Both the position numbers and the translations under genes were made by a program. From contig NZ_VOOR01000015.1 of the NCBI RefSeq assembly GCF_007993045.1, positions 1 through 64,000 on the forward strand: 64,000 nt of DNA. The letters run 5' to 3'. This document shows positions 8,478 to 17,982 of this stretch, piece after piece (within the stretch, counting starts at the first letter, position 1; each line of letters begins with the position of its first letter). A model generated the notes under the pieces. That model was not told the DNA's origin. It searched no databases and was given only the letters and a program-made list of their open reading frames with translations. This DNA is from Phaeodactylibacter luteus. Lineage in GTDB: Bacteria > Bacteroidota > Bacteroidia > Chitinophagales > Saprospiraceae.

Positions 8478-9635
8478 ATGGACTCAACTGAAGTTTACAA
8501 CAGCCCTTTTAATGCCCCATCAATGGTTTGTCCGGTTGGTAGCGATTGGCTGCTATGGTTTGAAGCCCTCAACCGATATGTCATTTTGTCCCCACCACAA
8601 AAGGCAGTACTGGATTTATACTATGCCGTGGAGGGAGATGCTGAAACCTTTCGCCAACTGCTGCTGGAAGGAGCCAACTGGCAGCAGGGGCAGGCCCTAG
8701 AGGCACAACGAAACATCAGCGCCCTCCTGCAAGAGGTTGCAACTTCACCAGGAAGCTTGCCCATTGCTCCGTCTGTTGCGTACGAGGAGGGCTCCTTTGC
8801 GGTTCGGCAGGATTTTCAGCTGGGCAGCCGGCATGTACGGGTGGAAGGGCAGGAAAAGGGTGTGCTGGAGCTTCTTTGTCCCGCCCTGGCTCATCATTCC
8901 ATTTCTGCAACCGGCACCGCCGATGTCGTCTTCCAATTGCAAAAAGCATTGGGGCATCTCTATCTGTACAAAAATGGCGTGCTCCTGCAGGCCGTACCTG
9001 AACAAGACTATCATTACATCACCGGTAAATTCCTCATGCACATCATTGTTGCGCAGCATCAGGTACCGGAGGCGGGCTGGATTGGTACACTGCACGCCTC
9101 CACGGTAGTCCGTCGTGGTCAGGCGATTATGCTTACCGGGCAGTCGGGGCAGGGCAAAAGTACCCTGTCTACCCTGCTTTGCAGCGCCGGCTATCGGCTA
9201 CTGGCTGATGATATTACACCACTAAGGGCGGATAACCTCGAGCTTGGGCACAACCCAAGCGCGGTTTCCGTAAAAGCAGGGGCCTTTGATATCATTGGGC
9301 GCTACTTTCCCGGGTTTAGGGATTTGCCCGAAATCTATCTCAATGCTTTCAAAGGGAAAGTCAAATACCTTCCCCTGCCTGCCCTGGTTGAGCCAAGCTA
9401 CCCTTGCCGGCATTTGGTGTTGGTGCAGTATCAGCCCGGTGCTAAGGCAAGGCTGCAGCCGGTAGCGCCGTCCGTGATCCTGAAAGAGCTGATCCCGGAT
9501 TCCTGGATTGCTGCCGACCGGGGCCATGCAGTTGCATTTATGGAATGGCTCAGCAGCCGGCGTTATTATCAACTGGCCTACGGGCAGTTGGAAGATGCAC
9601 TGCCCTTGCTCAATGCCCTTACCTCTGCGCGATGA
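8478..9635 (+). CDS. HPr kinase/phosphorylase-like P-loop protein
   Basis: A 385-residue protein related to the C-terminal domain of HPr kinase (HprK-related kinase group). The P-loop is GQSGQGKS at 221-228, preceded by GTLHAST (203-209) and followed by the Walker-B-like LLADDITPL (241-249), the usual layout of this fold. The first ~90 residues (VILSPPQKAVLDLYYAVEG) vaguely recall the PqqD/RRE-like region seen in RiPP-linked relatives. The stop overlaps the next start as ATGA, so it is probably translationally coupled to the nucleotidyltransferase behind it. That gene pair is known from lasso-peptide and other RiPP clusters, but I see no precursor peptide, cyclase or transporter here. The substrate is unknown. 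Confidence 0.8.
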   Translation: MDSTEVYNSPFNAPSMVCPVGSDWLLWFEALNRYVILSPPQKAVLDLYYAVEGDAETFRQLLLEGANWQQGQALEAQRNISALLQEVATSPGSLPIAPSVAYEEGSFAVRQDFQLGSRHVRVEGQEKGVLELLCPALAHHSISATGTADVVFQLQKALGHLYLYKNGVLLQAVPEQDYHYITGKFLMHIIVAQHQVPEAGWIGTLHASTVVRRGQAIMLTGQSGQGKSTLSTLLCSAGYRLLADDITPLRADNLELGHNPSAVSVKAGAFDIIGRYFPGFRDLPEIYLNAFKGKVKYLPLPALVEPSYPCRHLVLVQYQPGAKARLQPVAPSVILKELIPDSWIAADRGHAVAFMEWLSSRRYYQLAYGQLEDALPLLNALTSAR

Positions 9636-10681
9636 ATGACACCCTAATACATTACCGGCTCATCGCTGCACTGCTCAACCCCGCTGAAGATGGTGCAAAA
9701 GCGGCCCAATTGTTGAAGGGGAATGATTTTCATTGGGAGCGGCTGGTATATATCGGCAGTAACCAATTGGTTATCCCAGCACTCTATTTACAGATTCAGC
9801 GTAAAGGGTTGCTATCTTATTTCCCGGATGACCTACTGGCCTATATGGAGGAAATCACCCGGGCCAACCGGGAGCGTAACCTGATCATTCTGGATCAGAT
9901 GCAGCGGCTTTCAGCCTGTTTCACCGCTCATGAGGTGGTGCATGTATTTTTAAAAGGCGCAGCAATGCTTGGTGGAGGCTTTTATACGGACCCCGCTGAG
10001 CGGATGCTGCGGGATATTGACATCCTCATTGCGCCCAAAGATCAACAAAGGGCTTATGCGTTGCTCAAAAAACAGGGATATGAAGAAGTACTCGCCGGAG
10101 GGCTGCAGTACAAGACTTTTGCGGATTATATAAAAGCCAAACACCTGCCAGCTATCTGCCATCCGGATGAGGTCGCCACCGTTGAGTTGCACAACTACCT
10201 TCATAATACCTTTCAGCGTGAACGGCTAAAAACAGAGCGCGTTATAGGTAACCGGGTGAATGGCGGCATCGCTCTGCCCGCGCCGGAGGATTTGCTCCGG
10301 CATAATATTTACAACTGGCATATCAATGACTTTGGAGGGGTAAAGCTAGAGGTGCATTTCCGGTCAGCTTACGATACCCTGCTATTGCTGAGCATTGAGC
10401 CCGGTTTGAACAATGTTTTAGAGGAAACCCCGGCGGCCCGGCAGTACTCGGCCCTGTTGAGCGTTTTTTTTGACAGCTTGCCGGGCGGGAAGAGCGGATG
10501 GCGTCAGCGCATCATGGTGTTTAAGCTGCAGCACCCAAAGGTGGATCTTGCCTGGCACACGCTGGTTTACGGGAGCGTTCGTTTTTGGCAGTTGCTACCG
10601 GATCGGATGCACTTATTTTTCCGGGAAGGCGGTTACCGAAGGCGGGTTTTGGAGGTATTAAAACGCAGCGAGATGAAATAG
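9632..10681 (+). CDS. Nucleotidyltransferase-fold family protein (NTP_transf_5-like)
   Basis: A 349-residue protein starting at the ATG that overlaps the upstream TGA; longer in-frame extensions would overlap the kinase gene by 90 bp and are unlikely. The family signature is FLKGAAML (106-113) followed by R-x-L-R-DID (about 124-130), where the two Asp residues would bind metal as in nucleotidyltransferases. The rest is helical and of unknown function. Proteins of this group often accompany HprK-like kinases, as here, suggesting that the two modify the same substrate. A likely terminator follows at 10694-10717. Confidence 0.8.
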   Translation: MNDTLIHYRLIAALLNPAEDGAKAAQLLKGNDFHWERLVYIGSNQLVIPALYLQIQRKGLLSYFPDDLLAYMEEITRANRERNLIILDQMQRLSACFTAHEVVHVFLKGAAMLGGGFYTDPAERMLRDIDILIAPKDQQRAYALLKKQGYEEVLAGGLQYKTFADYIKAKHLPAICHPDEVATVELHNYLHNTFQRERLKTERVIGNRVNGGIALPAPEDLLRHNIYNWHINDFGGVKLEVHFRSAYDTLLLLSIEPGLNNVLEETPAARQYSALLSVFFDSLPGGKSGWRQRIMVFKLQHPKVDLAWHTLVYGSVRFWQLLPDRMHLFFREGGYRRRVLEVLKRSEMK

Positions 10682-10693
10682 TCTAAATGCCTG

Positions 10694-10717
10694 AAAAGCA
10701 TAAGACAATGCTTTTTT
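10694..10717 (+). terminator. Rho-independent terminator behind the kinase/transferase pair
   Basis: Stem AAAAGCAT / ATGCTTTT with a 6-nt loop, followed by more T residues. It stands 12 bp behind the stop codon at 10681. The remaining ~235 bp before the histidine kinase start should hold its promoter, but I see no clear box. Confidence 0.6.
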
Positions 10718-10954
10718 ATAGGGGCTTATTTGAACATTTAGGAAAAGCAATTGTAAATTGTCAGCTGACAGTAACTATGGCAATGCTGAGTTTTTTGAAT
10801 GCTCGTCTCCCTGTGTAGACGGGCGGTGTATTCACAGGGGTGCCGGAGCTAGGGATATCAGAGTTTATTGGGGAAAGTTTTGGCATTAAGTTTAGAGCCC
10901 GGTTCCTCCAAGCCTCTGGAATGCGCATGGCTTCCTGCAAAAAAACTTAACGCC

Positions 10955-13399
10955 ATGTTTCACCTGACAAACGGAGATGCTGAGGAAGTTGCTTTGGGAA
11001 AAAGGCAGGGGGTAGCACTGCTGAAACCCGAAGCCGCGCTCAGTTTATTTTTGCTTTTACTGCTCGCCTTAGGGCCGAGGGCAGCAATATATGCACAAGC
11101 CGACAATCAGCGGTTTATCGATAGTATGGAAGTCGTGCTGCGGCAGGCAGCAGGTGTGGGGGAGCAGATAGCGGCCTGCAAGGCGGTTATCGATCAGACA
11201 CTGCAAAGCAATCAGCCGCTAGCTAAACATTATATAGAAGAGCTTCAGCTTTTGGCGGTGGCCGCAGCAGATACGGCTACGCTAGCTTATGTGCAGGAAA
11301 AAGAGGCGAGCTTATCCTACCTTAGGGCTGATTATCAACAGGCCAGCGAAGCTTTTCAGAGCGCTTGCCGGTATTATGAAGCCGTAGGCTTGTATGCGCT
11401 GTCCATTATGGCTTGCACTAAAAGCGGCGTGATGCTCAGCCTAATGGGCAAACAGGCTGACGCCGGCGCGGTCTATCGAGCGCAACTGGCAAAAGCTCGG
11501 GCACAGCAGCTAAAGCCACAGCAAGCTTATATCAACAATCAGTTAGGTACGCTCTACCACTATCAGGGCATTTCGGATTCTGCGATTATCTACTATGACA
11601 TCAGTGCGGAAATGTACAGCGAGCTGGCAGATACAGCCAACCTGCTGCGCCCACTTTTCAATAAAGCGGTGCTGTTGAAAAGGAGCGATCCGGAGGAAAG
11701 CCTGGCCACTTACAAGCGCGTGTACGATATTCGAGAACGGCAAGGGGCTATACCGGAAATGATCAAAACATTGCAGGCCATTGCTGACGTTCAGGAAAAC
11801 AATAACGAGCTGGTCAACGCTTTTCAGAGTTATCAGCAGGCCTACCGTTTGTGCAAGGCCTATGACAATAAGATCGAGCTGCCGAATATCCTCACAGGCT
11901 TGGCAAGCCTTAAAATGGATCAGTATGACTATGAAGAGGCTTTAACCTATGCAGCGGAAGCGGTAAAGGCAGCACAAGTTGCTGGGCAAGCGGCAAGCTT
12001 GCTCAATGCTTTGTCTACTCAAGCCTCGGCCTGGTATTATCTAGGGGATAATAAACAAGCGCTTAAGGTACTGGAGGAGGTGCTGAGTAGCGCTGCCGCT
12101 ACGGGCTTTCGGGCATTCTCTGTACAGGCATGGGTCAAGCAGGCCCTTATCCTTACGGAAATGGGGCAGCCCGAACCAGCCGGTGAGGCGCTGCGAGAGG
12201 CAGAAGCACAATTGGACAAGGGCGTAGGAAAGGAGCATTTGCTTTTTTTTAAACAGACTAAAGCCCTTTGGGCACTCCGTATTGGGCAATATGATGAAGC
12301 GTCAACGCTGGCCCGCGAGTCTTATCAGTCTTTTATGGAGGTAAAGCGTTATGGGGACGCGCTGAGGGCATTGGAAGTGCTGCTGGAAGCCTACGAAGGC
12401 AACCGGGAATACCCACAGGCGATAGCCCTGCTCGGGGATTACCGTTGGCTAGCCGATACCGTCAACCAAATCCGGAGTATCACAGACTTAAAGGTGCAAA
12501 ACCAAGAGTTCGAGTTTGAGCTGGAGAAGCAGGAGCTGCAGGCAGAGCGGGCTAAGCGGGAGGCTGTGCTGCAGGCAGAGTCAAGCCGTAACCTGACGAT
12601 CGCGCTAGCTGCTATATTACTTGGGCTGATGGGCGTGGTTTTTGCCTTCTATTCACGTCGGCAGCGGCAGATTATTCAGCAACAGCGGGATGACTTGGAG
12701 GGGCTCAATCAAACTAAAGATCAGCTGTTTTCCATCTTGGGGCACGACTTGCGCGGGCCAGCTATGGGCTTCCGGGGCATCGCTAAAAAAGTGAACTACC
12801 TGCTGGGAGAGCAGAACTACGAGGGGCTGCAGAAATTTGGGCGCAAAATTGAAGAGGATGCGGGTCAGCTCCTGCACCTCGTGGAAAACCTCCTGCATTG
12901 GTCCATCAATCAGCAAAAGGGGCAGCAACATCGCCCGGTGGACATCCACCTCCGGCGGGCCGTACAGGATACCCTGGCTTTCTTCATCATCCGGGCAAGT
13001 GCCAAAGGGGTCGCCCTCGATGATAGTGAGTTGCAGGATATACACTGCCACTGCGACCGGGACATGTTGGGCGTCATCCTCCGCAACCTGCTGGATAACG
13101 CCATTAAGTTTACGCCCGAAGGCGGGCGGGTCAGGGTATGGACGGAGCAGGATGGGCCTGCGCATGCCTTGCTCTGTGTGGCAGACACCGGGCCTGGATT
13201 GCCCGCAGCCATCATAGCGCAAATAGAAGCAGGGGAGGGCTTGAAAACCTCCACACCGGGTACTGCACAGGAAAAAGGCTTTGGGCTGGGGCTGCAGCTG
13301 GTTTTTTCCCTGGCCCAGGCCAATAAAACTCCGGTGGGCTGGCGCAGAAGCGAGGACGGTGGGGCGCTTTTTACCATCCGTATCCCGTTGGCAGCTTAA
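10955..13399 (+). CDS. TPR-containing sensor histidine kinase
   Basis: Sensor of a two-component system, 814 residues from the ATG at 10955; an upstream in-frame TTG at 10868 would add 29 residues before the signal sequence and is less likely. An N-terminal hydrophobic segment (LFLLLLLALG) with a cleavage site near YAQA exports a long helical region of tetratricopeptide repeats. One transmembrane helix follows at about 546-566 (LTIALAAILLGLMGVVFAF). The kinase core then shows the H box with His597 in GHDLRGP, the N box RNLLDNAIKF, the G1 box ADTGPGLP and the G2 box GFGLGL. This layout (periplasmic TPR, one helix, HisKA, HATPase) is common in Bacteroidota. The response regulator starts 47 bp downstream and is the probable partner. 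Confidence 0.92.
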   Translation: MFHLTNGDAEEVALGKRQGVALLKPEAALSLFLLLLLALGPRAAIYAQADNQRFIDSMEVVLRQAAGVGEQIAACKAVIDQTLQSNQPLAKHYIEELQLLAVAAADTATLAYVQEKEASLSYLRADYQQASEAFQSACRYYEAVGLYALSIMACTKSGVMLSLMGKQADAGAVYRAQLAKARAQQLKPQQAYINNQLGTLYHYQGISDSAIIYYDISAEMYSELADTANLLRPLFNKAVLLKRSDPEESLATYKRVYDIRERQGAIPEMIKTLQAIADVQENNNELVNAFQSYQQAYRLCKAYDNKIELPNILTGLASLKMDQYDYEEALTYAAEAVKAAQVAGQAASLLNALSTQASAWYYLGDNKQALKVLEEVLSSAAATGFRAFSVQAWVKQALILTEMGQPEPAGEALREAEAQLDKGVGKEHLLFFKQTKALWALRIGQYDEASTLARESYQSFMEVKRYGDALRALEVLLEAYEGNREYPQAIALLGDYRWLADTVNQIRSITDLKVQNQEFEFELEKQELQAERAKREAVLQAESSRNLTIALAAILLGLMGVVFAFYSRRQRQIIQQQRDDLEGLNQTKDQLFSILGHDLRGPAMGFRGIAKKVNYLLGEQNYEGLQKFGRKIEEDAGQLLHLVENLLHWSINQQKGQQHRPVDIHLRRAVQDTLAFFIIRASAKGVALDDSELQDIHCHCDRDMLGVILRNLLDNAIKFTPEGGRVRVWTEQDGPAHALLCVADTGPGLPAAIIAQIEAGEGLKTSTPGTAQEKGFGLGLQLVFSLAQANKTPVGWRRSEDGGALFTIRIPLAA

Positions 13400-13446
13400 G
13401 CAGGGGGGCTTATCCTAATTCCCATTTACCAATAACCCTTTTGTCT

Positions 13447-14166
13447 ATGTCAGGTAAGCCGGTTGATATTCTGATTGTTGAAGACAATTACTCTTTTGCA
13501 CTCGAGCTGGAGATGCTGCTCAAAGAATTGGGGTATCACAGCATTGCCCATCTGGAAGAGGGTGAGCAGGCCCTGCAGTGGATACAGCAGCGCCCGCCCG
13601 ACCTCATCCTTATGGATATGCACATCAAAGGGCCCTACCTGGGGGTAGAAATTGCCGAGCAAACGGCCCACCTCCGGGTACCTACCTTATTCATTTCCGT
13701 GGCTCACGGGGCGCTGTACGAAAGGGCGCAAAAGCTGCCCGGCACGATTGGCTACCTCGTCAAACCGGTACATCCCATCACCCTGCAGTCGGCCATAGAT
13801 CTGGCGCTCGCAGGGGTGAGCCGGAAAGAAGAGCGCCCGCTGGCGCTGCCTGCTGATACCTTAGTGCTCAAACAAGACCAAACCTACTACAAAGTTGGCG
13901 TGCAGGAAGTCCTGTATGGGCACTCCGAGGGCAACTATGTAAGGGTCTGCACCCTCTCTGGGTTTTATCTCATCCGTTCTTCCCTAAAGAGCTTTCTGAT
14001 GATGCTGCCGCCCCGGGGCTTTCTCCGGGTTCATCGTCAGTATATTGTTGCCCTGGAGCACCTGCGCGCTGCCAATTTTATGGAAGGTGTCGTTCAAGTA
14101 GGGGGGCATAGTATCCCATTGGGGGAGCGCTATATGAAGGGGCTGCAAGACTTGCTGAAGGGCTGA
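13447..14166 (+). CDS. LytTR-family response regulator
   Basis: A 239-residue DNA-binding response regulator. The receiver domain has the acidic pair E12-D13, phospho-acceptor Asp57 in LILMDMHI, Ser84 and Lys106 in GYLVKPV. The C-terminal ~100 residues are a LytTR domain (YKVGVQEVLYGHSEGNYVRV, FLRVHRQYIVAL). I start at the ATG at 13447; an in-frame TTG two codons earlier is possible. It directly follows the TPR histidine kinase. The target genes are unknown, though the second GLUG cassette begins 180 bp downstream. Confidence 0.93.
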   Translation: MSGKPVDILIVEDNYSFALELEMLLKELGYHSIAHLEEGEQALQWIQQRPPDLILMDMHIKGPYLGVEIAEQTAHLRVPTLFISVAHGALYERAQKLPGTIGYLVKPVHPITLQSAIDLALAGVSRKEERPLALPADTLVLKQDQTYYKVGVQEVLYGHSEGNYVRVCTLSGFYLIRSSLKSFLMMLPPRGFLRVHRQYIVALEHLRAANFMEGVVQVGGHSIPLGERYMKGLQDLLKG

Positions 14167-14347
14167 ATGGCCCTTTTGTTGTTCAATGGCGGTTTACCGC
14201 CTTCTGTTTTATCACAGCATACGCCCCGTTCGCAACCCCTTCTGCCGGGTTCGTCACTTATCTTCCGAGCACATACCCTGTGCATCTAATTTAGGGATCA
14301 ATACTTGGCGATTTGACCAGCGCCAAAGTGTTTCAAAAAATGATGCT

Positions 14348-17300
14348 ATGGGTACTCCTACACTATTTAACATTCGGGTGTTTCATCTAGTCTTGATAAT
14401 CGTTTTGATTATGCTGGCCCCGCCCACGGTATGGGGGCAGGTACAACTAGGGAATGACATCGATGGCTCGGCTGCCGGGGTGCAAGCTGGCAATGATATT
14501 TACGGAGAGGCTGCCAATGATTTTTCAGCCGGTAATGGCGTTGGCCAATCGTTAGTTTCCATTTCTGCGGCTGGGGATCGGGTGGCCATTGGGGCACTGT
14601 TCAATGATGGCAATGGTGTTGATGCCGGACATGTACGGACCTATGACCTTACATCGATCACACAGAAATACGGCGGTGGCCTGGGCACAGCCGCCAACCC
14701 CTACCTGATTGCCACCACGGATCACCTCATCGAGCTATCGAACAGCAGCGGGGACTGGGGCAGCCACTTCCTGCAAACGGCCGACCTGACATTTGATGCC
14801 ACCGAAGGCAACGTCGATTGGGACGGAGATGGCACCGTGGGCGATGCCGCCGGCTTCTCGCCTATTGGGAATGGTACGACAAGATTTACGGGTACCTACG
14901 ATGGGGGTGGGCATACGATTGCGAATTTGTACATCAGTAGGGGCGTGGAACCTAATGTCGGACTGTTTGGAGAAATAAATGGTGCTAGATTGCATGACCT
15001 TGGCCTAATAGCTGTCGAAGTGACAGGATTCGATTATGTAGGTGGTTTAGTAGGGTCTGGAATTTCTAATGATTCTATATCAGTATGTTACAGTACAGGG
15101 TCTGTTGTAGGAACGGGCTATGAAAGTACCACGGGTGGGCTGATTGGTGGTTTTTATTCAGGAACGATCGAAAGCTGTTACAGCAGTTGCATGGTAATCG
15201 GTGGCACTCGCGTAGGTGGATTGGTAAGCCGATTAAGTGTATCAACTGCCAATCTTAAATTCAGCTATAGCACAGGACATGTGACAGGTGACCTTATAGT
15301 AGGAGGCTTAGTCGCTTCAAACAACGGCGCCGTCACTGACTGCTACAGCACAGGACAGGTAACAGGCAGTTCTTTCGTAGGGGGCTTGGTCGGCATGAAC
15401 AGCGGCACCATCACCGCCTGCTTCTGGGACGAGGATACCTCCGGCCAAGCCACAAGCGCGGCTGGAGAAGGCAAGAGCACTGCCGAGATGAAGGACCTCT
15501 TCACTTTCTCGGGGGCAGGCTGGGGCGACCCCTGGCATATTGATTTTGCGCAATCTGAAAACAGTGGGTACCCCAACCTCAATAGCATTGGAGTGCCGGT
15601 TGTGGCAGGCAGCCGGAGCCTTGGCATCGTGAATACCGGTGGCGGCACAGAGGGGGTTAACTGGGGGATGGCCAACGGCATCATGTATAGCCTTCAGGAC
15701 GATCCGGCCTCAGTCAATGCTTCCGATGTGGGCAGTAAATTGGGCGGCAGCCACCTGGAGATAGTAGGCAGCAGCCTGGACGTTAACGGTACGGTAACTT
15801 CCGGCTCTTCAAATATCCTTTATCTGAACGTGGAAACCGGAGGCACTATTCAGCCCGGTGCTGCCTTGGATTTAGGCGGCGGGCTCTACCTCGTGGGCAA
15901 TACCCGACTGACGCTGACCTCCTCTTCCACGAGCTACGCCAGCCTGATTGTGGACGGGGCCCTTACCGAAAACTGTGGTGGAGATTGTATCACTTATGAG
16001 CGCTATACCAATCAGGTGGGCACGGGTACAGCCGGTGGAAATGACCTGGTAGCCTCTCCTTTCTGGAATCAATCGTTCAGCGAATTTGCAGCAGCGAACA
16101 CCAATCTGGCAGCCCTCAATGACCTGCGTGCCTTTGGGCCTTGGGATAATACCGCGCCTGGTTTCATCAATTACAGCGTCACAACCGATGCCAGTACCAT
16201 AATCAACCCGGGCAGAGGCTATCGGGCGGCCACCAAAGCTGATGCACAAGATAGACGGCTGGCTTTTACCGGGGATGTCAATCGGAGCAATGTATTCCGC
16301 TCCATCACAAATGGCAGCGCCAGCCAATGGAACCTGCTTGGCAACCCTTATCCGGCTTACCTCAGCATGCAAGATTTCCTCACACAGAATGGACATCTAT
16401 TCAACAGCAATGCAGTTGCCATCTATGGGTACAATGGGCAGAGCACCGACTTTTACGAAGAGATCAACAATGCGGTATTGCTTGCGGAAGGCGATCGGCT
16501 GATGGCCCCGGGGCAGGGCTTTTTCGTAGCTGCGGCGGAAGAGTGCACTGATCAAAACCCTTGCAATGTGCAGTTTTCGACCAGTATGATGCGCACGGGT
16601 GATGGAGATGACTTCATCAATGGTATAACCCCAAATGACCCACTTCCTTATTTAGAGTTGAAGGCCATCACCGCCACCCAAAGCTTTGGCACCCGGATTT
16701 ACTTTAATGCAGCTTCTACGGCAGGGCTTGACCCTGGCTATGACGCCGCCCTTTGGGGGGAAGCTTTGCCAGATTTTGCCCTGTACACCCATTTGGTGGC
16801 AGCAGGCGAGGGGGTACCCCTTGGCATACAATCGCTGAACCTGACTGACCTCGAAAACCCACAGTTGGCCATACCGCTTGGGATAGCATCCAAATCGGGT
16901 ATCCCACTTACGCTGGCCATTACAGATGCACAGCTGCCCATGGGGCAACAGGTGTATCTCTTAGATTCCCTGAGCGGAGACCGGCATCTGATATCCGGCT
17001 TGCCGTACACCTTTACGCCCAATACTGACTTAAGCGGCAGCGGCCGGTATTACCTGGTCTTCGCCGGGGAACAAGTGGCCAATGCTTCCCACGATGAAAA
17101 AACGGCTTCCCTGGAGTCATTGGTAATCTACGCTCCCAGAAACCGGGAAGAGCTGGTCATCATGGGCAGCCTTACGAGCGCTGCGCAGTTGTCCCTTTAC
17201 GATATGCAGGGGCGGTACCTGACTGGAGCTGCCCTCTCTATGGGAGTAAGGGAGCAAAGATTGCCGCTAAGGCAGCTGCCGGGTGGCGTTTATCTGGTAC

Positions 17301-17353
17301 AAATTGTAAGCGGCCAGGGCGTAAGGGCCGAACAGATTCTCCTTGTAAAATAA
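14348..17353 (+). CDS. GLUG-repeat surface protein with T9SS type A sorting domain (paralog 2)
   Basis: Secreted protein of 1001 residues. The start at 14348 puts a clean signal peptide first (VFHLVLIIVLIMLAPPTVWGQ); a longer reading from 14186 would bury it. Residues ~30-95 hold one FG-GAP-like unit (GQSLVSISAAGDRVAIGA, DAGHVRTYD), then one GLUG module opening KYGGGLGTAANPY with GGLVG and CYSTG motifs. The remaining two thirds align with the C-terminal half of the 482-6586 protein, ending in the same type A sorting domain (LVIYAP, LYDMQGR, GGVYLVQI). Paralog 1 has four modules where this has one. A mobile element sits 12 bp behind its stop codon, between it and the small Tat-like partner gene. 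Confidence 0.9.
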   Translation: MGTPTLFNIRVFHLVLIIVLIMLAPPTVWGQVQLGNDIDGSAAGVQAGNDIYGEAANDFSAGNGVGQSLVSISAAGDRVAIGALFNDGNGVDAGHVRTYDLTSITQKYGGGLGTAANPYLIATTDHLIELSNSSGDWGSHFLQTADLTFDATEGNVDWDGDGTVGDAAGFSPIGNGTTRFTGTYDGGGHTIANLYISRGVEPNVGLFGEINGARLHDLGLIAVEVTGFDYVGGLVGSGISNDSISVCYSTGSVVGTGYESTTGGLIGGFYSGTIESCYSSCMVIGGTRVGGLVSRLSVSTANLKFSYSTGHVTGDLIVGGLVASNNGAVTDCYSTGQVTGSSFVGGLVGMNSGTITACFWDEDTSGQATSAAGEGKSTAEMKDLFTFSGAGWGDPWHIDFAQSENSGYPNLNSIGVPVVAGSRSLGIVNTGGGTEGVNWGMANGIMYSLQDDPASVNASDVGSKLGGSHLEIVGSSLDVNGTVTSGSSNILYLNVETGGTIQPGAALDLGGGLYLVGNTRLTLTSSSTSYASLIVDGALTENCGGDCITYERYTNQVGTGTAGGNDLVASPFWNQSFSEFAAANTNLAALNDLRAFGPWDNTAPGFINYSVTTDASTIINPGRGYRAATKADAQDRRLAFTGDVNRSNVFRSITNGSASQWNLLGNPYPAYLSMQDFLTQNGHLFNSNAVAIYGYNGQSTDFYEEINNAVLLAEGDRLMAPGQGFFVAAAEECTDQNPCNVQFSTSMMRTGDGDDFINGITPNDPLPYLELKAITATQSFGTRIYFNAASTAGLDPGYDAALWGEALPDFALYTHLVAAGEGVPLGIQSLNLTDLENPQLAIPLGIASKSGIPLTLAITDAQLPMGQQVYLLDSLSGDRHLISGLPYTFTPNTDLSGSGRYYLVFAGEQVANASHDEKTASLESLVIYAPRNREELVIMGSLTSAAQLSLYDMQGRYLTGAALSMGVREQRLPLRQLPGGVYLVQIVSGQGVRAEQILLVK

Positions 17354-17365
17354 GGCACCGATTGA

Positions 17366-17546
17366 GGGCGCAAACCGGATTGCCGTTTTTCTGGGGGCCT
17401 GCTCCTGCCACAGGGCAGGAGCCGCTATGCTGCGGGGCTCGCTATCCGCTCGGCCTTATCAGGCCTGCCGCCCCTTCGCAGCGCTAGGCCAATGCCAGGC
17501 TAGAGCCCCAAAAGTATAAACGCTAGCGAGATTTTGGTTTACGCTC
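17366..17546 (-). mobile_element. MITE-like element, copy B, with 8-bp target duplication
   Basis: Simple 181-bp copy in minus orientation. Its ends read GGGCGCAAACCGGATTGCCG and, inward from the other side, GAGCGTAAACCAAAATC. CCGATTGA flanks both ends (17358-17365 and 17547-17554). It was inserted between the GLUG protein gene and its small partner, so in this cassette the two are spaced wider (263 bp) than at 6586-6676. Confidence 0.85.
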
Positions 17547-17616
17547 CCGATTGAGGGCTGTGCCCTTTAGTATCCCTACACAGGGCCTAAACTGGTCAAG
17601 TCAAAAAAAAACGAAT

Positions 17617-17982
17617 ATGGAGTATCCAACAGATAAAGAAAAGAATTCGGAAAAAGCCAAGAAAATAAGCCGTCAGGAAGCACTGCACAAGCTTGGCAAA
17701 TACGCTGCCGCAACAGCAGCAGGGACTTTTCTAATCCTAAGCCCCAAGCAGGCACAGGCCAGTTCTACAGCCCCAAGCCCTGGGGGCGACCCCTTCGGAG
17801 GTGCTGGCCGGCCGGGAGGCCCACTTTCCCCTTCAGCCGAAGAGTATTTGGAGAATAGCAGCCGCTGGGGGGCAAAGGGCGGTGTGGGCAAGGGCAGCCG
17901 GATTTTCAGAGAGCGGGCCCGGCTGAGGCCTAAACAGAGCCGGATATGGGATAGGTCAGGCCGGGAAGACCGGAGCCGATAG
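17617..17982 (+). CDS. Small secreted Gly/Arg-rich protein with Tat-like signal (paralog 2)
   Basis: A 121-residue paralog of the protein at 6676-7032, function unknown. I start at the ATG at 17617, which gives a Lys/Glu-rich N-terminus before SRQEALHKLGKYAAATAAG. The hydrophobic run ends with KQAQAS. The mature part carries GGDPFGGAGRPGG and a basic, Arg-rich end finishing EDRSR. The signal lacks a true twin-Arg pair (RQ), exactly as in its paralog, so the deviation is fixed in both. No Cys is present and no known domain is recognisable. Confidence 0.75.
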   Translation: MEYPTDKEKNSEKAKKISRQEALHKLGKYAAATAAGTFLILSPKQAQASSTAPSPGGDPFGGAGRPGGPLSPSAEEYLENSSRWGAKGGVGKGSRIFRERARLRPKQSRIWDRSGREDRSR

